Below are positions 47,371 to 59,229 of a stretch of DNA of 64,000 bases, piece by piece. The DNA is from Rhyzopertha dominica (Eukaryota > Arthropoda > Insecta > Coleoptera > Bostrichidae). Under the pieces are notes generated by a model. It did not search any database, was not told where the DNA came from, and saw nothing but the letters and a program-made list of their open reading frames with translations. The stretch covers positions 4,295,501 to 4,359,500 of the forward strand of contig QCXZ01000042.1 in NCBI GenBank assembly GCA_025024175.1, given 5' to 3'. Every line of letters starts with the position of its first letter. Positions within the stretch are counted from its first letter, which is position 1. The position numbers and the translations under genes were made by a program.

Positions 47371-49587
47371 AGGCTGTTTAGCTAGTATACCCTTTACTAG
47401 AGCAGATAGTCTATTTAAAATTGTATTAAATTTTGATGAATTATATTAAAATGCAATAAAATTAGAAATAACAATTTTGCGTTTTTTCTTCTAGNNTAGG
47501 AAATATCTTACTTGGGTACACTATTAGGTATATAGCCTGTATTTACGAATGTATACAATATAAAAGCCACTACTTTCGTGGATGTTTTAGGTAATTTTGA
47601 ATTATTGTTATGTTGTTTTAGATAATGATATCGACGAAACTAACCTTTCTTAACAGAAGATCTTATTAAAGACTTAATATTCAGTATTGGGAAGCGAATG
47701 AAGATTCTTAGAAAAATTAAGGAAAAAAGTCTCAAAAAAGGATATCTTCAATGACAAAATCTTTCAAGATTAAGACATGAAGAAACGTCCACTAACAATC
47801 TCTAGAGAATAAGACTTTTGTTTTGAGCTCATGCTAGAATATTAGATTTTAATCTTTTTGTTCGCTTAACTGTTTTATATTGTTGTTTGAAAATTTAATT
47901 AAAACTGCGTTGTATTTCAGAAAGGCTACAATCTAACAATACCAATATATATTATTAAAACAAACAAACACAATAAACAAATCACTTAAAACACTTAATT
48001 TAAGTAAGGTAATTATTTTAATTTAGATAAGAATTTAAATTCGAGTACCCAAGTTATTTAGAGTAACAATATTTACTTTTCCAATTAAATATTTAATATA
48101 TAAAGCAAGATCTTATATACTAAAAATAAGCGCAGTATCGCTTTTTATCAAAAAGAATATTATATACAAATGAAAAAATTGTTTTTGGACTAAACATACA
48201 TTAATATTACTTAAAGTAATCAAATATCTCAATGTACATATTTCTTATGTTACACTAGTGAAGCAGTTTACGTGAACTAGATAAATTTGATCAAGTACTT
48301 AATTTATGTCTGTGAGTATATATTTACTCGTGACAATATAGTAAAGTCTTATACCTAAGAAACGTTTTTCTTTCTGTGCATACATGAAAAAGAACTAAGC
48401 AGTGCATTACCGACTAGTGACGCATTTTAAAAAATCTACCTGCTCTGATCATAAAACTCAAAAATCAATGAAGAGTAGTTAATTATTAACGGTCTTCTAC
48501 GTAACATAAAAATCTTCATTGGTTAAAAAAAACTGTCTCTCAGTACAGGTAACAAAACACAAGTCACAAGTCTCTAATTTTAAATTAATATCAGTTATTG
48601 ATGCTGAGGGACTACTTTGCGTTTTATGTATTCCCAAAGCAGATATTTAAGAAAGGTTCTCAGGACGTGTTGGACAGAACAATTCTACCCGCGTTTGATA
48701 CCAAACATGTCACACTTTACCTGACGATCACCGAAAAGTGAGTAAAAAACAAAAGGTGTAATGTTAGCTTTTCTGAAAACTAAATATTATTCTTGATTGT
48801 CTGCTGGATTCGAAGTTATTGTACTTTAAACAAGTGATTCATGCAGATTTTTTTTCATAAAAATTAAGATATCTCTAGAACATTTGATTTTAGATATAGG
48901 TGACCTAAGAAAATATGGCTACTAGAAACAGAGGACGAAGTCCAAGGTCCACAATGTACTAAGGAAATAATAGCATTTCTCTCGTGAGTGCGTATTATTT
49001 GTATATACTTATTTTTTCGCGGCAAAAGTAAGATTAAAATACAAAAATATTTTAAAATTGTTATTTTCTGGCACTTCTAAAAATTATGTAATCAATGCGA
49101 AATTGCATTTATAATATCTGCGGAAATAATTCATCATTTGATGTCTGATTACAATTCAACAAATACTTGCTTATTTTGTTGGAGACAACTTTCTAAAAAT
49201 TAAAATTAGCCTATTTATGATACGACACCTTAATTCAAGCTAGCCAATCTAAAATAAAAATTACACATTTTCATAGTTTACCGCTTTGTTATATATACGT
49301 ATCGGTAAACAAAACATGTTTTGAAAAATACTTAAATATTATCAGACAACTCATGCGCATTGAGCAATCTATGATGGAATGCAAACAAAAACTGTTCATG
49401 CTACAACTTTATTACCCAATCACGATCGATAAATTACAAAGTATTACTTTTTATTTGCGTGGAGCCTAATAAGTACCACATATGAATACAATACTTTCCC
49501 TAATATGGCAACATGGCAGGCGCAGAAAGCTGACGATCGTAAGTCGTAACGTAAAACGTAACTCGACACTTGACATAGACGTAGGCA
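47371..49587. other. Gene-free stretch
   Basis: AT-rich DNA containing n bases at 47495-47496. No exon, RNA or repeat could be supported. Confidence 0.4.
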
Positions 49588-50134
49588 GTTCGGTCCAGGG
49601 TTGTTATAGGCTACACAATTGTGCAAAATGCTACACATTTCAATGACCAACTGCACTGCTACACCCCAATGAGTAAATCCCTTGTTGTGCTACACTTTCT
49701 TAAAATAAACTACACCGAAACTACACTATAGGTGTACCTATGTGCAAATTTTTATCACTAAATGTAAATTCTTGAATTGTTCACATTTAAACGCCAGTGA
49801 TTTTAGCGTGATTGTGCCTTTAGCCACCACGGCACATTTTAAACTTCCAAATACAGTAATGTACTCAGCAAGCTTACAAGTTCTGACAAGAGGTGTCGCA
49901 TGAGAAATCGCCTGCTTGTTAAAACTGTGGCAGCAATTTTACATGTTAAGGATAAGATGAAGTATGTGCCAAATGGATCTAGAGATTTTCAACCAGATTC
50001 GCAATTGTTAACATATAATTCCAGCACTTTAGAGAACATAGAAATATAATATTTATTTTGTTACTTTCACAAACGATGTATATGTTTGTTTTGTGTTTAT
50101 TATTTACTGGATTGTACTTTATTATTTGGCAATA

Positions 50135-50135
<1 letters not shown>

Positions 50136-50198
<63 letters not shown>
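50136..50198. repeat. (TA)n microsatellite
   Basis: About 31 uninterrupted TA units inside the hAT-like element. The length is likely to vary between individuals. Confidence 0.95.
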
Positions 50199-50201
<3 letters not shown>

Positions 50202-50421
50202 TGTTAATCCGTGTTTTATTTACAATTCAATAGTAATTAATAGTAAAACAAGCTACAATTAGCGTTATTTCAAAATGAAAACTAATAACAGATTCCTACT
50301 TTAAAAATTTTACACTTGTGAGAGGCTGAGAGGCCGCCATCTACCTGTGGGACTTACAACCTCTATCAAAAAGGACCATTTTTTGTTGCATGACGATGGT
50401 GCAACGGTCGTAATCCTTTTA

Positions 50422-50568
50422 GGCCGGTTTCTCCTCTCTATTTTAAGCTAAAATCAACTCTGTTTTTAAAATCTAGACCAATCACATACCCCAATTTAAG
50501 GCGTTGTCATGGTTACTGGGTTGATTTTAGCTAATATCAACTTTAATAAAGGGAATAGGAACCGACCC
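50422..50568. repeat. Small inverted-repeat element inside the hAT-like element
   Basis: The left arm begins GGCCGGTTTCTCCTCTCTAT and contains GCTAAAATCAAC. The right arm, read inward, has GGGTCGGTTCCTATTCCC and the same GCTAAAATCAAC block. It resembles a MITE of about 147 bp. Target duplications are unclear. Confidence 0.45.
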
Positions 50569-50850
50569 TTTGAGTATAGTTATCCGTAATTCCGGCTCAT
50601 TTATGGACTTTAGCGCCATCTGACGTTAATCTTTACTAATCGATGCACAGTGCTACACAATTTGATTATAGAAAGCTACACTTCGAAAATTAAGTGAGTA
50701 ACAACCCTGGTTCGGTCATAATCGTAAAGCGTATGAGTGTAGGCGCAAATCAAGTAATAATAATGACTTAGTTTTGTCCATTAATCAATAGTTTTTCTAT
50801 AATTGAATTAATCCTCCTTTTTGTAGTATACTTAAGAGAAACAACAAAAC

Positions 50851-52071
50851 ATGCATTCAAACGAAGTAAGTATTAATGACTGAATATAATAATGGATAAC
50901 CTATTTTTATTTTTAGTCAAAAACTGATCGCCCCATTGATGAACGAAGGCTGTGGTTAGGAAATTTAGACCCTCGAATAAATGAGTAAGTTGTCCTGGTT
51001 CATACTAATCTAACCCATTTGCAGTTTCGATTTAACTACCTAACTAATTTGCTTTTGTTTTTCTTTACCGGTATCACCTCTTGAAACTACTGCAAAAACA
51101 TGGCACTATCGAAAAGTTTGATCTCCTGTTTCATCGAACCGGACCGTTAGCTGGTCAACCAAGAGGTTATGCCTTTGTGACATACTCTACCAAAGAAGAA
51201 GCTGTGGCTGCGAAGAACAGTTTACATAATGTCCTCGTGGGCCAGAAGCGAATTACCGCTACATGGGCACACAGCATGACAGGAGTGAGTACAGTTTACC
51301 TTTTGTTTATATTTAAATTCCTGTGCTACCTATAGTCCAATCAATTGCATTTAGAGATAAATGGGAATGTTAATCAAACATCTACAGTAGGAAATGATAA
51401 CAAGTTATATAATAATGATAAATAGCAATTAACGTTTTTCTTTGGTTTTTTCATTTCTACAAAAATAATCCAATTTTAATTAAACTTGGTGAAAGTATGT
51501 CTTTCTGTGTCTGAATTAACCACAATTTATTTGGATAAAAAAAACAAGATATTTTTGAGATACCTATGCACGTTTTCCAGTCCAAAACACTTATTTTCAA
51601 AGACAAATTCTACCCATGTTTATTTGTCGNTTTGACATCCCACACACGTTCTTTGTTAAAATAAATTATTTTGATCGGTCTACATTACCTATAACCCGTA
51701 CTATTTCAGATTAATTTTCCCCCATCAGTAGACGGTTTATGAATCGGATGTTTATTATATTTTAGGAAGAGCCAGAAAAGCCGAAGGTGGATATTAATAT
51801 TCCCGCCCTGGCCATGAGCAAGGCAGAGAAGAAGGTGGATAGAGAATCTCAAATACAAGCCATAGAAGCTAAACTGAAGCTGATGGAGAAGAAAAGGACT
51901 GACGAATTAGAAATTAATAAGACTGTAGCTACGGAACCCCCAGTTATATCACAGTACCAGTTTAATAAGAATCATGCAGCTTCATCCACTTCATCAAAGC
52001 AGAAATATGTCAGCAGAAGAAACGACAAACACTACAACAAACCGTACAGTAAAAATCGACCTAGACGTTAA
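50851..52071 (+). CDS. RBM18: RBM18-like RNA-binding protein, four exons
   Basis: Exons 50851-50865, 50917-50984, 51071-51284, 51766-52071 give 200 residues (human RBM18 about 190). One RNA-recognition motif runs from about residue 15 to 95: RRLWLGNLDPRINEYHLLKL carries RNP2, and GQPRGYAFVTYSTKEEA carries RNP1. It ends in AEKKVDRESQIQAIEAKLKL and a basic tail NDKHYNKPYSKNRPRR, both typical of RBM18. The function in vertebrates is poorly defined beyond RNA binding. Exon 3 must start at 51071 to keep the frame (GA|G TAT CAC), but the preceding bases are CCG, not AG, so this acceptor is non-canonical or a base is wrong. The other introns are GT-AG. The gene converges on mS25. Confidence 0.9.
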
Positions 52072-52170
52072 GGATTTAGCAAAATTAAAGTGTGTCATTT
52101 AAATTATTATTTATTTATTCTTATACAATTAAAAATCTATCTATACTAATACAAACATCTTTTTAAATGA
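52072..52170. promoter_or_regulatory. Shared 3' region of convergent RBM18 and mS25
   Basis: Only 99 bp separate the two stop codons. On the plus strand an ATTAAA at about 52084 could serve RBM18. On the minus strand AATAAA occurs in the run at about 52117-52107 and could serve mS25. The mature 3' UTRs probably overlap. Confidence 0.5.
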
Positions 52171-53282
52171 TTAGTCCTCTTTCTTCTGGTATTTGTACTT
52201 TCCCCTCATGTGTTTGGGTAATGGAACAGTACCTGGGCATGGTACTTGACCGGGTATTTCACAAATGCAATGCCTGTCACAACCAGCTCCAAAATTGGCA
52301 GGATTGTCTTTCTTTTCCATTGCCACAGCTTCTGCGTGCAGCACCTTACTGCAATATTAATTAACATACTGATTAAAACTACCAAATTATCTTAATTAAA
52401 ACGAACCAGCTACAAAATATTTGCAATATTCATTCAATGGTATAAAAACCTTATACAATACAATAGGGGTAAAGATGGATAGAATTGCAAATACAACATA
52501 CATTTAACACTTAATTACAGACAATTTAAAGCTTGCTTAAACGAGTGTTTGTATGTCTTTGTGTAGGAAATATGTGTACCAAATTTGAAGATGATACACA
52601 GATGAAAATTTATTTAAAAAAAGTAAAACCTGTATTTTTGTTACTTTTGAGTTTGACAAAAATGATATAGTAACTTGTGGCATTAATTTTTCCAGTAGAA
52701 TCATCCCCTTCTGGACATTTATGCATTGATAATCTGAATTTTAAGGTTTAAGGAAATCCAAGATAATATGTTATGTGTGTTCTTATTTTCGATATTCCTG
52801 ATTTTGATATAAGACATTACAACAATGAAACAAAGCTTGCTTACCTCGTTTTACCAACCACATTTATTAAATGCTCATAAATTTCATCTTTAGTTTTACT
52901 ATTTATGTCTATTAGCATTTCTTTCCCGTCATCTAAAAACACAAAAGATCTAAGAATTAAAGTGGCCAAAAATATGATTACTTACCATAAAAGCATCTTA
53001 TGAAAGGAGTAGGAGTTCTATTCTTATAAGCTATTACTTGCACATCAGGATTTTTGTATTGAACTTGCGGCACATACCAAAAAATGAAATCTCTGAAAAA
53101 CCATGCAATATAATCGTATGCACAATTAATATAATGTGTAATTACCTTGCACCTTGGTGATTTTCACCTTTTATGTTGTAATTAATACTAAAAATCTTGA
53201 TTTGATCTTTAAGAACTAGTCTACCTGCTTCCAAAAATTGCAACGTTCTCCTTATAGGAGCAGGTCCTATCATAAACGGCAT
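52171..53282 (-). CDS. mRpS25: Mitochondrial small-subunit ribosomal protein mS25, four exons
   Basis: Exons 53282-53146, 53092-52986, 52932-52845, 52348-52171 join in phase (2, 1, 2) to 169 residues, against about 173 in human MRPS25. The start MPFMIGPAPIRRTLQFLEAG matches the family N-terminus (P.RRTLQ.L). The middle has FWYVPQVQYKNPDVQVIAYK and TPTPFIRCFY. The C-terminus has NPANFG, CICEIPGQVPCPGTVPLPKH and MRGKY, all family signatures. It is a structural component of the mitochondrial 28S subunit. All introns have GT-AG ends. The gene is tail to tail with RBM18. Confidence 0.95.
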
Positions 53283-53329
53283 TGTGCTGCTGTTTTACAC
53301 CCTGATTGCAAACTAAGCTTACTTTTAAC

Positions 53330-54326
53330 GTTTTACATTTAATTAACAAACGCAAATGAATAAATGTATTCGAAAAAAAGAACGTAACTTACAAAAAAGT
53401 AAGGTTATGTCTGTCTATGTCGATAATCGACAAAGAAGATACCTAGAATACCTACAATTCGCATTTAAAGGGTACTGTAAATGAAAAAAAATTGTACAGG
53501 GTGGATCAAATTGAATAATGAGGAACTCAATGTTGAAAACCGCATTTCGATGTCTGTTGTAGTATCAAAGATATAGTGATTTTCGAAAACTGCATTTTGG
53601 GAAAATGTATGTAATTTATTTGTTCCTGTTGGAAATTTTTAATTACTGTAAAGACATTTCCAAAGTACTTTTTACATAGATTTCAATGTCGTTATCAAAC
53701 TTAGTATACAGTATCANGTAAAAAGGCTATCGAATTAAATTACGAGTACATTTTGCGAGTGTGCTTTGGAATGCAAGATTTTTCATTAAACTGCATTTAA
53801 ACAAAAGAAACATAAGTCNTATTGCTAACTCTACAATTATTCTTATTAGTATGCAGTATATTGTATCGAATATACTCGTTATTCGAATACAGTAGAGCAA
53901 ATATTCGTCCAAAATTGTTCCAAATAATATTCGATACGAATATTCGTATTCGTGTTATTCGGAAACGAATATTTATATTCTTTTTATTCGGAATCGAATA
54001 AGAAAGTAATCGTATTCGTAAATTTATTGGGTTTTAAATGTTATTCGTTTTTTAATCTAATTTGTGTTTTTGAATAATATTCGTAATTATGATAGTGAAG
54101 AAAGAAATAAATAGGTAACTTCAGACATCATTAGGTATGGAGCTTACCTTTAGGAGTGTCCATTTTGGTCCACTCTGAACAGAAGGAAATTAGTTATTAA
54201 TGGCAATTAGAACAATACAGCACGACAAACAGGATAAACTCAATTTAGAAACGAACCGTAAAATCAAAACCACCTAATTTTTAATATGCTTAATCCAGTC
54301 ATGCCTCCCATCATTTAAGCATCGAA
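53330..54326. other. Intergenic DNA between mS25 and the LRR gene
   Basis: TACAGGGTGGATCAAATTG at 53497 looks like one terminus of a mariner-type element whose partner I could not find. An ATTCG-rich block follows and is listed separately. The mS25 and LRR promoters should lie at opposite ends; no motif is supported. Confidence 0.35.
53860..54085. repeat. ATTCG/CGAAT-rich low-complexity block
   Basis: The words ATTCG and CGAAT recur more than fifteen times in about 220 bp, including the palindromes CGAATATTCG and GAATATTC. The spacing is irregular, so this is not a simple tandem repeat. It may be the decayed end of a transposon or a cluster of protein-binding sites. Confidence 0.6.
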
Positions 54327-57300
54327 ATGTACGCATGCTGGTTGTTTATTTTTGCTTTTCTATGTGGTACACAAAGCATACAGAATTCTTGCGACGTAAA
54401 TCTGTGTAAAGAATTTTATAATGTTCGTTCTGTAAATCAAAATCAAGATTCCGAACTGAAGAATCTAGAAAGACGAGTTCGTTCTCTGGATCAACCAGGT
54501 AAACAAATAAAATTATTATACTGGAAACCATACAAGAATTTTCATATTTTGTAGTATGGATGCAGTCACAAGACAATCATAGGTGGTTAAACTGCCCTAA
54601 GGGGCCTTGCAAATGCAGACCAGAGACTAGAAGTGTAAGTTGTTGGAATATGGATATTCCGACAATACCAACCGAACAGATAGTGCCTTACGATGTTAGT
54701 ACAATGTAAGAAAAAATCTCAAATGAAACTAAACGTAAGAATAAAACGGAATATTTTTTATTCATTGCAGAGATCTTGGTATTAATTCACTAACAACCCT
54801 CAACAAACATACGTTCCAAGGACTGACCCAAATAACGGAAATAGATTTATTTAATAATCACATCGATTATTTGCCTAGTGAAATATTTAAGAAACTGGGG
54901 ACTATGGAATACATGTGAGTTAAAGTACTTGCTGAAAGTAACCGTAAATTTTAATGCAAATTTTGCAGTCGTATCCATCAAAACAAAATCGAAGATCTCG
55001 CCGAAGATATATTCGGAGACTTGAGGAATCTAAAGACATTGGACATGTCTAATAATAAACTATCTCGATTGCATGCTGGTCTCTTTAGGGGAAACCCAAA
55101 GCTCATGGTACTCCACCTCTCAGGAAATTTAATAGAGACCTTACCTGATTCCCTATTACATGATCTAAACCTTTTAGAGGATTTGGATGTGAGCGGAAAT
55201 AAACTGAAGAACGTAACTAAAAATTTATTCAGAGATCTATATTTGCTGAGAAGGCTTCATCTGGCTGAAAACAACATTTCGCAAATTGCACCTGGTAAGG
55301 ACGCAGCACTTTCAATTTAGAAATAATTCAAGATAAACACAATAATTTCGCCGCCTTACTATTACAAATATGGCGCATTATATCCAAGTATATATGTTGT
55401 AGAGAACATAGAGGGTGATTAAATTGTTTAAAATTTTAATTGCTACTAAATACCGATAGTTCGATAGTATGTTCCCGCATTGTCTTCTCCCCAATACTTT
55501 CTCGTAACTTCTGCATTACTGCTTTATCTTGCTTGCTATTTAAATCTACACCAAATGAAATTTGGCGCTTAATTCATTTTTCACTATTTATACTAATTGA
55601 TACAGTCGATCAATTCACCTCTGTGTTCCAATATTCAAACTTCAAGGCTAGGTTTATACATAAATAAAAACCAACGACCTATAAAATTTTGTATAACTTG
55701 GTGATGATCGGAAAATTGTTTAAATTAAATTGTTTTTTGCTCAATTTTTGCATAGAAAATTGCAAAAGTCCTACAAATTTGGAATAAAGCCTTTAATAAT
55801 TTAATTCATTCAAAAGTTACGGATTTTTTTATTCTCCGTAATTTGTTTAAAAAAACACAAAAGTTCTGCAAATGCATTGTTCGTTTTTTAAATGTTTTGA
55901 ATCCGCCGCGTGTTTATTTTCCAGCATGATGCGTGGAACATCTAATCTGATTGTTTTATTTTTTTCTGACAACCTTATATCATGACATTGTATTTAAAAA
56001 AATTAGTTCTGGTTTGAATTAAATTGTATTTCAATAAAAACAACTTCATCAATTTAATCTTTGATTGCTTATTATTTCCGGAAATGAATCGCGAAACTGT
56101 ATTCTTCCAGTACTTTTCGTTTCAAAGATATTCAAATTACGAAGCACAATGCAAATGTCAAAGTTTTCAAAAAATGTCAAATAACTCAAAAACGATGCCG
56201 TTGAGGCCCAATGCAATATAAATAAACTTGCATTTGTTTTTTATGGCAAATCCAAAAAAATATACTGCAAACTCTAAAACGCTACTTTTTTAACTTCATA
56301 AATTTGCAGAACTTTTGTAATTTTACTTGCGCAAATTTGTGAAAATTTATTAAATTTTTATCTTCAATATGTTCCGTTTGGAAAAAACGGATTGCAGAAT
56401 CAAAGCAAGTATCTTACTAAAGTTTGAAAACCTCTGCAATTCTAGTTAAATTTTTATCTATCTAATGCATGGCGTAATTTATTGAGAAGGCAGAAACATT
56501 ATTTATATTTAAAGCTATTTTTTAAAAAATACATCGTTGGATATGTTTATGGTTTTGTACCCGCAGTTCGAGTGACACGAAATATGTCGATATTGAAAAG
56601 GCATCATTTTTCAATGATTTGCAATTGTATACCTGCCACTCATATTCAACAAAGTATCAGGTGATTTTACGCATAATCCTTTAATGTCACTGAACTCACT
56701 CCAATAACAATAAGTAAGAATGAATGAAGAATGTCCATGTTATTTATTTTACAAATTTTTAAAAAGCTTTTTTTATTGTATACATACTTTTTTACTATTT
56801 ATTCGCTACCTAATGTTTGCAATTTTTAGGTACATTTGACAATTTACACAAGTTGGAGTTTTTAAATCTAAGAAAGAATAATCTGCGCTCTTTACCACAA
56901 CGTTTGTTTGCTAATTTGCACAATTTACACACATTGCAACTTCACGCTAATAAATTAATTCAAGTAAGTAAGAGAGACATTTCCGCCGTTTCTGCATGAT
57001 GGTGGTATTATCTTTCAAAACGGAAATCTTAATTCTTGGTCATTTCTAATAATTATGAATCCTTTTTTATTACAGATTGACACAATCGAATGGGGAGGGC
57101 TAAAAAGTTTGAGAGAACTAAATCTTGGTCAGAATTACATAAACGAAATACCAGAAAACTTATTCGTTCAAACACCAAATCTAGAAAAGTTGTATTTATT
57201 CGCGAATAACCTAGAAGAGCTAAAAGAGCAAACTTTTAATGGCTTGAGCAATTTGACATCGTTGTTTTTAAGCAACAATATGCTAAGGTCCTTTCATCCT

Positions 57301-57776
57301 GCTATTTTTGAATACACCCCTAATTTGGAGAAACTGTAAGGATTTACACTATTTTAAATAAAATTAATATTAAAAATACGATTTTTAGCGATTTGGATGG
57401 AAATAAGTTTTCCTTTTTACCGCCAAAGTGCCTAGACGCTTTGGAAAACCTAAGATCGCTAAAATTAGCGAAAAATCCTTGGCATTGCGATTGTAACATT
57501 TTATATTTATCCATGTGAGTTAGAGACGCAATAGTTCAACACAGCAATCTTGAAAATATATGTTCAAGGTGGATCTACGATAATTTTAATAAGATATGGG
57601 ATTCGGAACCCGAATGCAGAGGACCTGGAACCTTAGGTGGTGCTTCAGTGCAGGATATGACTTTCAACGACTTATGTGAAGGTCAATATGCCAGTTTGAC
57701 GAATTTAGCCCCCAGAATCCCGATACGCCAAAAACCGACAGTTCTCGTAAACGCTTCTGCAGACGATGAAAACTAA
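54327..57776 (+). CDS. Secreted leucine-rich-repeat protein, eight exons
   Basis: Exons 54327-54498, 54555-54705, 54771-54914, 54969-55294, 56830-56963, 57076-57335, 57389-57514, 57569-57776 join in phase to 506 residues; all introns are GT-AG. The signal peptide is MYACWLFIFAFLCGTQSIQN. A cysteine-rich N-terminal cap (CPKGPCKCRPETRSVSCW) precedes about ten LRRs of 24 residues, for example LKTLDMSNNKLSRLHAGLF and LRELNLGQNYINEIPENLF. The C-terminal cap is NPWHCDCNILYLSMW ... ECRGPG ... LCEG. No transmembrane segment or GPI signal follows, so it is probably secreted and binds another extracellular protein. It resembles insect slit/ALS-like LRR proteins, but I cannot assign an orthologue. Intron 4 is the long one (1.5 kb). 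Confidence 0.9.
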
Positions 57777-57894
57777 ATGAAATTGCAGCTATTTAATTTT
57801 ATTCCTAATTTCGAGAACGACAAAAAATTTGTTTGATGAATCAAATTTATCTGAAGTTATTGTATCTACACGTAACAAATGAATATTAACGGAT

Positions 57895-57900
57895 AATAAA
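57895..57900 (+). terminator. Polyadenylation signal of the LRR gene
   Basis: AATAAA lies 119 bases after the LRR stop codon, within AT-rich sequence, a normal distance for a 3' UTR. Confidence 0.6.
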
Positions 57901-58183
57901 TTATATCATATAATGACACTATTTTAATCTTCAAGTAGCTAAATACCTAAAATATCGCGCGGGTTTATTTTTCCTGGATGATTCTATTTCAGGCGTTCCA
58001 GTTGTGGATGTTTAATTTTAGTTATATTTTATATTCTTTATCGTATCATTGAAAATTAAGGTTCCTTAAAGTTTAATCTTTATTGATAATTATTAACATC
58101 AAAAGATTACAACAACTTCACAATAGCTTAGTAACACGTAATACGTGAGTTACTGTATCATAATAGCCTAGACAAGAAACTAA

Positions 58184-58279
58184 GCCGCCTTCGGCGGCAC
58201 GTTTCTCGCAGGAACGCGCTAACGCGCGTTCCTGGAGCACGGGCTTCGCCCGCGCTCGGGACGCGCTGTCGCGCGTCCC
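58184..58279. repeat. Four consecutive GC-rich hairpins
   Basis: Perfect or near-perfect stems occur back to back: GCCGCC-TTC-GGCGGC (58184-58198), GGAACGCGC-TAAC-GCGCGTTCC (58211-58232), GAGCACGGGC-TTC-GCCCGCGCTC (58235-58257, one mismatch) and GGGACGCGC-TGTC-GCGCGTCCC (58258-58279). The second and fourth are variants of one another. The block is far more GC-rich than the DNA around it and directly precedes the satellite. Confidence 0.85.
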
Positions 58280-58380
58280 TTGGTCGATAGAAAGTCGGTC
58301 ATCAGAAGTGGGATCGATCGAGGGATGAAAGGCCGGAGTCCGTAGTTCACGTGTTTTTCGAAGGTTTCGGGGTTCACCCT

Positions 58381-59186
58381 TCGATTTCCCCAAAAAAACG
58401 TAAAAAATGCACGATCCGGCAACACCGCTTTCGTAAATTTCGGGGAAATCCCGAATCCGCAACTCCCAGATGAACCCCTCGATTTCCCCGGAAAATCGTA
58501 AAAAATGCACGATCCGGCAACACCGCTTTCGAAAATGTCGGGGAAATCCCGTATCCGCAACTCCCAGATGAACCCTCCGATTTCCCCAGAAAATCGTAAA
58601 AAGTGCACGATCCGGCAACACCGCTTTCGAAATGTCGGGGAAATCCCGTATCCGCCATTCCCAGATGAACCCTTCCATTTCCCCAGAAAATCGTAAAAAG
58701 TGCACGATCCGGCAACACCGCATACCAAAGACACCGATCACTCGCGAAAAATCGCAGCACTCGCTAAAAATCGCAATCTGGGATTCACCCGTCGATTTCC
58801 TAAAAGAATCGTAAAAAGTGCACGATCCGACAACATCGCATACCACAGCCACCGATCGCTCGCGAAAAATCGCAGCACTCGCTAAAAATCGCAATCTGGG
58901 ATTCACCCGTCGATTTCCTCAAAGAATCGTAAAAAGTGCACCATCCGGCAACACCGCATACCAAAGTTACCGATCACTCGCGAAAAATCGCAGCATTCGC
59001 TAAAAATCGCAATCTGGGATTCCCCGGTCGATTTCCNCAAAGAATCGTAAAAAGTGCACGATCCGACAACACCGCATACCACAGCCACCGATCGCTCGCG
59101 AAAAATCGCATCACTCGCTAAAAATCGTAGACCGGGATTCCCCCGTCGGTTTCCCCAAGAAATCGTAAAAAGTGCACGATCCGACA
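58381..59186. repeat. Satellite array, period switching from 98 to 118 bp
   Basis: The word ACGATCCGGCAACACCGC or a close variant recurs at 58411, 58509, 58607, 58704, 58822, 58940, 59058 and 59176. The spacing is 98, 98, 97, then 118 four times. Units share a CGATTTCCCC...ATCGTAAAAAGTGC core. The 118-bp form adds a segment containing CGATCGCTCGCGAAAAATCG, and the 98-bp form has CCCAGATGAACCC instead. It is rich in CpG. Long open frames on both strands (for example 58906-58118 minus) reflect lack of stops, not evident coding. Confidence 0.9.
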
Positions 59187-59229
59187 ACACCGCGTCGGCG
59201 AAACAGGTCTCTATATTACAACGTTGTGC

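Larger units (their letters stand above)
49596..50709. mobile_element. Non-autonomous hAT-like element upstream of RBM18
   Basis: The 8-bp duplication GTTCGGTC lies at 49588-49595 and 50710-50717. Termini are CAGGGTTGTTA and its inverse TAACAACCCTG. GCTACAC-type motifs are repeated near both ends (several between 49610 and 49735, two near 50650-50680), like subterminal transposase-binding repeats. The 1114-bp body contains a TA microsatellite and a smaller inverted-repeat element. It ends 141 bp before the RBM18 start codon and may overlap its promoter. Confidence 0.85.

Noticed and set aside
53497..53700. Mariner-like terminus starting TACAGGGTGGATC
   Set aside because: Only one end is visible; without a partner repeat or transposase it is not listed as an element.
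54136..54175. Minus-strand ATG with good context followed by a donor (MDTPK then GTAAGC)
   Set aside because: No downstream exon on that strand could be linked to it before mS25, which has its own start.
58118..58906. Long minus-strand open frame (262 codons)
   Set aside because: It runs across the satellite and hairpins; sister frames are open on both strands because the repeat unit lacks stops, and there is no start context or splice site.
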